Positions 8,246-11,318 of a DNA stretch of 11,318 nucleotides are shown one piece after another. Under the pieces are notes generated by a model. That model was not told the origin of the DNA and did no database searches. It saw nothing but the letters and a program-made list of their open reading frames with translations. Each line of letters opens with the position of its first letter. The stretch's first letter is position 1. The stretch comes from Gamarada debralockiae (Eukaryota; Ascomycota; Leotiomycetes; Helotiales; Hyphodiscaceae). The stretch is from contig NXFV01001202.1 of NCBI GenBank assembly GCA_002803225.1, forward strand, positions 1-11,318. Direction: 5' to 3'. The translations under genes were made by a program, and so were the position numbers.

Positions 8246-9268
8246 CTACGAACTTACACCGATATAGTAGTATTCCTGCGCCCACAGCGATGTACCGCAA
8301 TTTGCTCCGTTGGTGCCTAGAACGATATTCCATGCGTCGAGATTGACATTCGTGATGCCGTTCCTCTGCGCAAACGCATTGCATGAGTCTCCAGAGATGG
8401 CCGCTGCGTACTTGTTGCAGTTGGCAACCATGCCCGTCTGTGTGGGCCCGGGAGCCGTGACGCTGGATTTTGTCGTTGGAGAACTGGATTTAGTGGTGGT
8501 AGGTGTTGATAGGTCTAGACAGTACGGTGATATCTGGGGAAGACCGAATATCTGGAGAAGGCCGAAGAGCTGGGGAAGTCCGAGGAGCTGGGGAAGGCCG
8601 AGGTCCTGAAGTCAAGTTGTAGATATATGCGAAGGGTTGAACTCTGGAAGAAGGGGTAGAGATTTGGAATTGAAGCTTACGAAGCCTATTTTGGACTAGC
8701 GCTATATGCACCTCAGTATTAGGGTTCTCATAACAACAGTAGGCGCTGCACTTCCCCCTGATATGCCCACACAGTACCACTCTTGAGCCCACAGCGACGT
8801 CCCACAATTCTGTCCACTGCTGCTGAGCACAGCGTTCCATGCATAGAGGTTGGCATCGGTGATGCTGTTACGCGAAGCGAACACATCGCAGGTATCATCC
8901 GCTATGGCTTGCGCATATTTGTTGCAGCTGGCTACAATACGAGTGTGTGTAGGCCCTGGAGCTGGTACGGGTGCTGTGGCTGTTGCCCAGACTCCTACAC
9001 AATAGTATTCGCTGGCCCAGAAGTGGGTGGAACAATTTGCGCCGTTAAGACCCAACACTGGATTCCAAGCGTAGAGCTGTGTCGGGGCGATATCAAGGCT
9101 CTTGGTGAAGTCGGCACAGTCATCGCCCGATTTTGCTAGGGCATAGTTGTTACAGCCGCTCACGAGACCATCCTGTGTTGGAGACGGAGCCGAACCCCCC
9201 GACACAGAATTGCCTATGCTTGTGGCTGTTGTTTTGGGAGTCACGATACCGCCAGCTCCGCCTCGTTG
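8246..9268 (-). CDS. Secreted-type protein with three LysM domains (putative LysM effector)
   Basis: Minus-strand frame, open after a TAA at 9274-9272. LysM 1 (about 9163-8996) starts CNNYALAKSGDDCADF and ends EYYCVGV; LysM 2 (about 8932-8765) starts CNKYAQAIADDTCDVF and ends EWYCVGI; LysM 3 (about 8420-8255) starts CNKYAAAISGDSCNAF and ends EYYYIGV, stop at 8248-8246. All share LxAWNxVL and the four-Cys fungal pattern, except that LysM 3 has Tyr for the last Cys. Pro/Thr/Ser linkers separate them. Fungal LysM domains bind chitin and N-acetylglucosamine oligomers outside the cell and can block host chitin perception or protect hyphae. The link between LysM 2 and 3 needs an intron (no single frame crosses 8740-8520; an acceptor TTCAG near 8603 and a GTAAGC near 8660 are candidates), so the exon ends are approximate. 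No start codon or signal peptide was found; a first exon is missing or unrecognised. Weak or dead gene is possible. Confidence 0.75.
8528..8599 (-). repeat. 18-bp minisatellite in the LysM linker, four copies
   Basis: Tandem 18-bp units at 8528-8545, 8546-8563, 8564-8581 and 8582-8599, consensus on the plus strand GAGGAGCTGGGGAAGGCC, plus four bases of a fifth. Read on the gene strand it gives either a Pro/Ser-rich peptide (PSPAPRTSPALRPSPDI) or, in the frame continuous with LysM 3, a GLPQL-type repeat. The units differ at several bases, so the array is older than the 15-bp array at 5240. Confidence 0.85.
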
Positions 9269-9654
9269 CTGTTACCTGCGTCGGCAGCAGTGCCTAAGTG
9301 CGGTGGTGGAAGTGTTTATGTCGTATTTGTGCCAGGTGCGCTTTTTGCTGACTGTTAGTCATGTCTTTTGGACATACTAATACAGGAAGAAGACTGTGTG
9401 ACGTATGGAAAGTGCTTGTACGAAGAAAGATACCCTGTGGAGAGGATGATTGTAGAGGATGATTGGAGAAGGTAATAGGAGTGGAACTCACCTTTGTTGG
9501 GTATTTTAGTGTCTAGAAGCTTCTAGTATACGGCTGACAAATACAAGTGGCAAATAAGTATAACTAGAACCTTCGTATGAGTCACACTAGGTGGCAAATA
9601 CAGGGTTCAAACGTGTATATATAGAGTACTTCCTACTGTAGAATTAATAGATCA
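9269..9654 (-). promoter_or_regulatory. Region upstream of the three-LysM gene
   Basis: Probable 5' flank of the LysM gene. On the minus strand it contains a TATA-like TATATATA (9616-9623), an imperfect 10-bp direct repeat GTGGCAAATA (9547-9556 and 9591-9600, plus strand) and a perfect palindrome at 9513-9526. A GTGAGT donor at about 9492 with a CCACAG acceptor near 9436 may mark an intron in the leader. A minus-strand frame from 9491 shows no signal peptide and is not called. The missing first exon of the LysM gene should lie here if it exists. Confidence 0.4.
9513..9526. promoter_or_regulatory. 14-bp palindrome with heat-shock-element core
   Basis: CTAGAAGCTTCTAG is a perfect 14-bp palindrome and contains GAANNTTC, the inverted half-site pair of a heat shock element. 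It lies about 100 bp inside the TATA-like box of the LysM gene. Functional meaning is an inference from position and motif only. Confidence 0.3.
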
Positions 9655-10674
9655 TCACTGAAAAACCAACAACCTTCCACAAACATATTGTCCTACTATC
9701 AGACTGTCGCAAAGTCCCATAACATTTCGATTCCAGCTGAGAAATTGGTACTGATGTTACGTTGAGGCTAGCAGCCATAATGTCACATGTTTGACCACTT
9801 GCCACCAATTCCAGAGCGCAGGCTGCAGGCAGACACACAGCGGTTGTTATTTGACATGTCGTGTTGCCAGTCAATGCCTGCAGATCGCCAGTAGTTACAC
9901 CACAAGTAGCGGACAAGCTGTTACAGCCCGAGCCGCTGCTTACAGTCTGACCCGCACAAGTACTGGCAGTTGGAGGCGCCGATGTCGTCGCCGTGGCCGT
10001 GACTAGTGCTGGCTTGTAAGGGGGAAGATTTCTGATTGTGACCTCCTGGAAGTTGGGTACTGCAGATGTCCTCGATATCCTGAAGCTGGTCGATAAGATA
10101 GTCCGAGTGGTCAGAATCAGCCAGGAAGATAGATGTCACACGGTAGTAAAGATTCCAGACGAAACAGTTATCACAGAGCTAGTCAGGTATAGTCAGTCAA
10201 GTCTTCGACAAGAGCTGTGCGCCTCTTACAGTGGTGTCATTATACAGATTGGCCATGCGCATGTTCTCGGCGGGTATAGCAGACGCATTACCGCCACATG
10301 TTGGGTCCGATGGGTTGACACTGCAGTCGGCGCGCACGATACCAGACGCTATCCAATCCTGAGATTCGGTGTGACACCAAGGATGCACGGGGTCATCCTC
10401 AACCCTATTCTCAAAGTTAATCAAGATGCACCGAACAACTCAGGTTGCTAGACAGCATCTTACCATGAAGGAAGGCACACAATTTTGAGGCCATTTGTAT
10501 ACCGGAGAGCCACAGAGACGCTGGTATGGATTTTCCGTAGGCTGTCACATACTCTTCGTAGCAAGGATCTGCGAACGAATTACTCCATGCTCTCGCATTC
10601 TGAGAGCAGTTGCACGAGCAGAGCGCGGTGACATTGTCGTCCTGCCACCAATAATCATCGAAGTTACTGGCCAT
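9655..10674 (-). pseudogene. Second LysM-containing secreted protein, truncated and frame-shifted
   Basis: Minus strand. Exon A (10674-10464) has ALCSCNCSQNARAWSNSF and YVTAYGKSIPASLW. Intron 10463-10405 (59 nt, GTAAGA...TAG, with TTGATTAAC as branch site). Exon B (10404-10230) reads PWCHTESQDWIASGIVRADC and ENMRMANLYNDTT. Intron 10229-10179 (51 nt, GTAAGA...CTGACTAG). Exon C (10178-9655) reads LCDNCFVWNLYYRVTSIF, ADSDHSDYLIDQLQDIEDIC, then a Pro/Thr linker, a first LysM-like module (CNSLSATCGVTTGDLQAL) and a second (CALELVASGQTCDIMAAS ... QFLSWN ... GLCDSLIVGQYVCG), stop TGA 9657-9655. This order (Cys-rich N-terminal region, MR(M/L)ANLYN-LCxxCF block, LysM modules) is a known fungal secreted architecture. 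Three one-base discrepancies block translation: at the A/B junction, near 10045 (CCAGGAGG), and near 9755. No N-terminus or signal peptide remains upstream. Confidence 0.65.
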
Positions 10675-10739
10675 CTGGAAGAACGTCTAGTCCAGTGTTT
10701 TTAGTAGTGCGAAGTCGTAATATATGACCAATAATTGAA

Positions 10740-10850
10740 GTTTGTATTATTACTACCATAATAACGTATTAGTATGATATTATATGAGATCTAGGAGGGG
10801 GTTTATGATATTATACTATAATTATCACACATAATATCATAAATATGATA
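10740..10850. repeat. AT-rich tract with inverted and direct repeats
   Basis: About 110 bp of nearly pure A+T apart from AGATCTAGGAGGGGG. TATGATATTAT at 10804-10814 is the exact reverse complement of ATAATATCATA at 10831-10841. A direct copy of TATGATATTATA occurs near 10773, and an inverted partial copy (ATATGATATCA) follows at about 10844. It may be a transposon end or simple-sequence erosion; it marks the place where the N-terminus of the second LysM gene would be expected. Confidence 0.5.
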
Positions 10851-11002
10851 TCAAAACCATAACTCCCTACCCTGCCGTCGTCTTCCCCTACACAACCACT
10901 ACAACCTTCGGTACTTCTGTAACCTCCCTTATTCCCTTCAATAGCTCTGCCTCTTGCTCTTTGATGCCTAACCAAGACGCCGCCAACTCCTGGGCCAATT
11001 AG
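10835..11002 (+). pseudogene. Short Thr/Ser-rich coding tail, partial
   Basis: Frame 2 is open from 10835 to a TAG at 11000-11002 (55 codons before the stop). From about 10856 it reads TITPYPAVVFPYTTTTTFGT, then SVTSLIPFNSSASCSLMPNQ and ends NSWAN. The Thr/Ser/Pro bias and C-rich coding strand look like the tail of a fungal secreted or cell-wall protein. There is no start codon and its 5' side is the AT-rich repeat tract, so it is at best a broken 3' end. Low confidence; a chance open frame is possible. Confidence 0.3.
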
Positions 11003-11318
11003 AAATTACTTTGTAGAATTCGTGTGAAGCCTAATTAACAAGGCATAAATGATTGTCCGGCACCTAAAAACACGTGACCGAAAATTCGGCCTCCATGGCA
11101 ATGGGCCCCGGAGGGCCAGCGGAGCGTCACTATATATGTGATAGAGCTACACTTCCCCCTGCTCAGTTACTTGTAACGTGGCCCCTAGTAGGTTTGTACA
11201 GTAAAAAGAAATCAAGCTCTTTAGGGTTAGCTGATAGTCACGTGTATCAAGGTCCTCTCCCCCCTTATAATAATATCATATATTACCAGTGCGAATAGCC
11301 TTATATTATATTTTATTA
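11003..11318. other. Right end, no gene seen
   Basis: No convincing open frame. Contains two CACGTG E-box hexamers (11071-11076 and 11240-11245), a short hairpin CCGAA-AA-TTCGG near 11080, and a small palindromic TCACTATATATGTGA near 11129. It ends in AT-rich sequence. The E-boxes could belong to a promoter of a gene beyond the window. Confidence 0.35.

Noticed and set aside
8246..8257. GTAAGT at the end of LysM 3 as a donor to a further exon
   Set aside because: A 78-nt intron ending TCCTAG can be drawn, but the next exon stops after about ten codons and fits no family; YYYIGVSS is a normal LysM ending.
8783..9380. Plus-strand open frames opposite the LysM gene
   Set aside because: Cys-rich look comes from reading antisense to LysM codons; the minus strand shows three aligned LysM domains.
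9294..9491. Minus-strand frame upstream of the LysM gene as its first exon
   Set aside because: No hydrophobic signal peptide, His/Ser/Thr-rich, and no splice joint was found that links it to the LysM frame.
10038..10451. 137-codon plus-strand open frame
   Set aside because: Antisense to exons B and C of the second LysM gene, whose introns and conserved blocks are clear on the minus strand.
11220..11228. TTAGGGTTA, telomere-like motif
   Set aside because: A single TTAGGG with no tandem repetition; chance occurrence.

Overview
The window reads as nuclear DNA of a filamentous ascomycete (Pezizomycotina). Reasons seen in the sequence: short spliceosomal introns of 51-78 nt with GTAAG/GTATGT donors and CTGAC branch sites, a fungal DUF3425 bZIP-type regulator, two fungal secreted LysM proteins, and blocks of extreme A+T that resemble sequence hit by repeat-induced point mutation (RIP). 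Moderate-GC gene relics alternate with AT blocks, as in a transposon-rich, fast-evolving accessory compartment. No prokaryotic feature, rRNA, tRNA or CRISPR array was seen.

Layout. 1-459 (+) is the 3' end of an unrecognised, probably secreted protein. It converges on 767-2505 (-), a three-exon DUF3425/bZIP-like transcription factor whose introns can be placed to the base and which looks intact. 2506-3242 is its upstream region, ending in an AT-rich tract. 3243-4120 and 4344-6247 (+) are two decayed gene relics with frame jumps and in-frame stops. The second ends in a broken Myb/SANT-like segment and carries a 15-bp minisatellite coding for acidic residues.

6817-7724 is a complete non-autonomous DNA transposon: 98-bp terminal inverted repeats, TA target duplication (Tc1/mariner/pogo type) and an AT-rich, non-coding core. 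It sits inside a minus-strand reading frame. Removing the element plus one TA joins the two halves in one frame, so this looks like an insertionally split, already decayed gene (flanks 7725-7902 and 6477-6814, perhaps reaching back to 8151).

8246-9268 (-) encodes a secreted-type protein with three LysM domains and an 18-bp minisatellite in the linker before the third; the third domain has lost a conserved cysteine. 9655-10674 (-) is a second LysM protein of a larger Cys-rich architecture. It lacks a visible N-terminus and needs several single-base frame corrections, so it is called a pseudogene (or carries sequence errors). 10740-10850 is an AT-rich repeat tract, 10835-11002 (+) a short Thr/Ser-rich coding tail, and 11003-11318 has no gene I can support.

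Functionally, fungal LysM proteins bind chitin or its oligomers and often act as effectors that hide hyphae from host immunity or shield them from chitinases. The window looks like an effector neighbourhood being eroded by transposons and mutation, beside one regulator that still looks functional. I see no new multi-gene system. The most informative items are the frame-restoring transposon insertion and the asymmetric decay of the two LysM genes.
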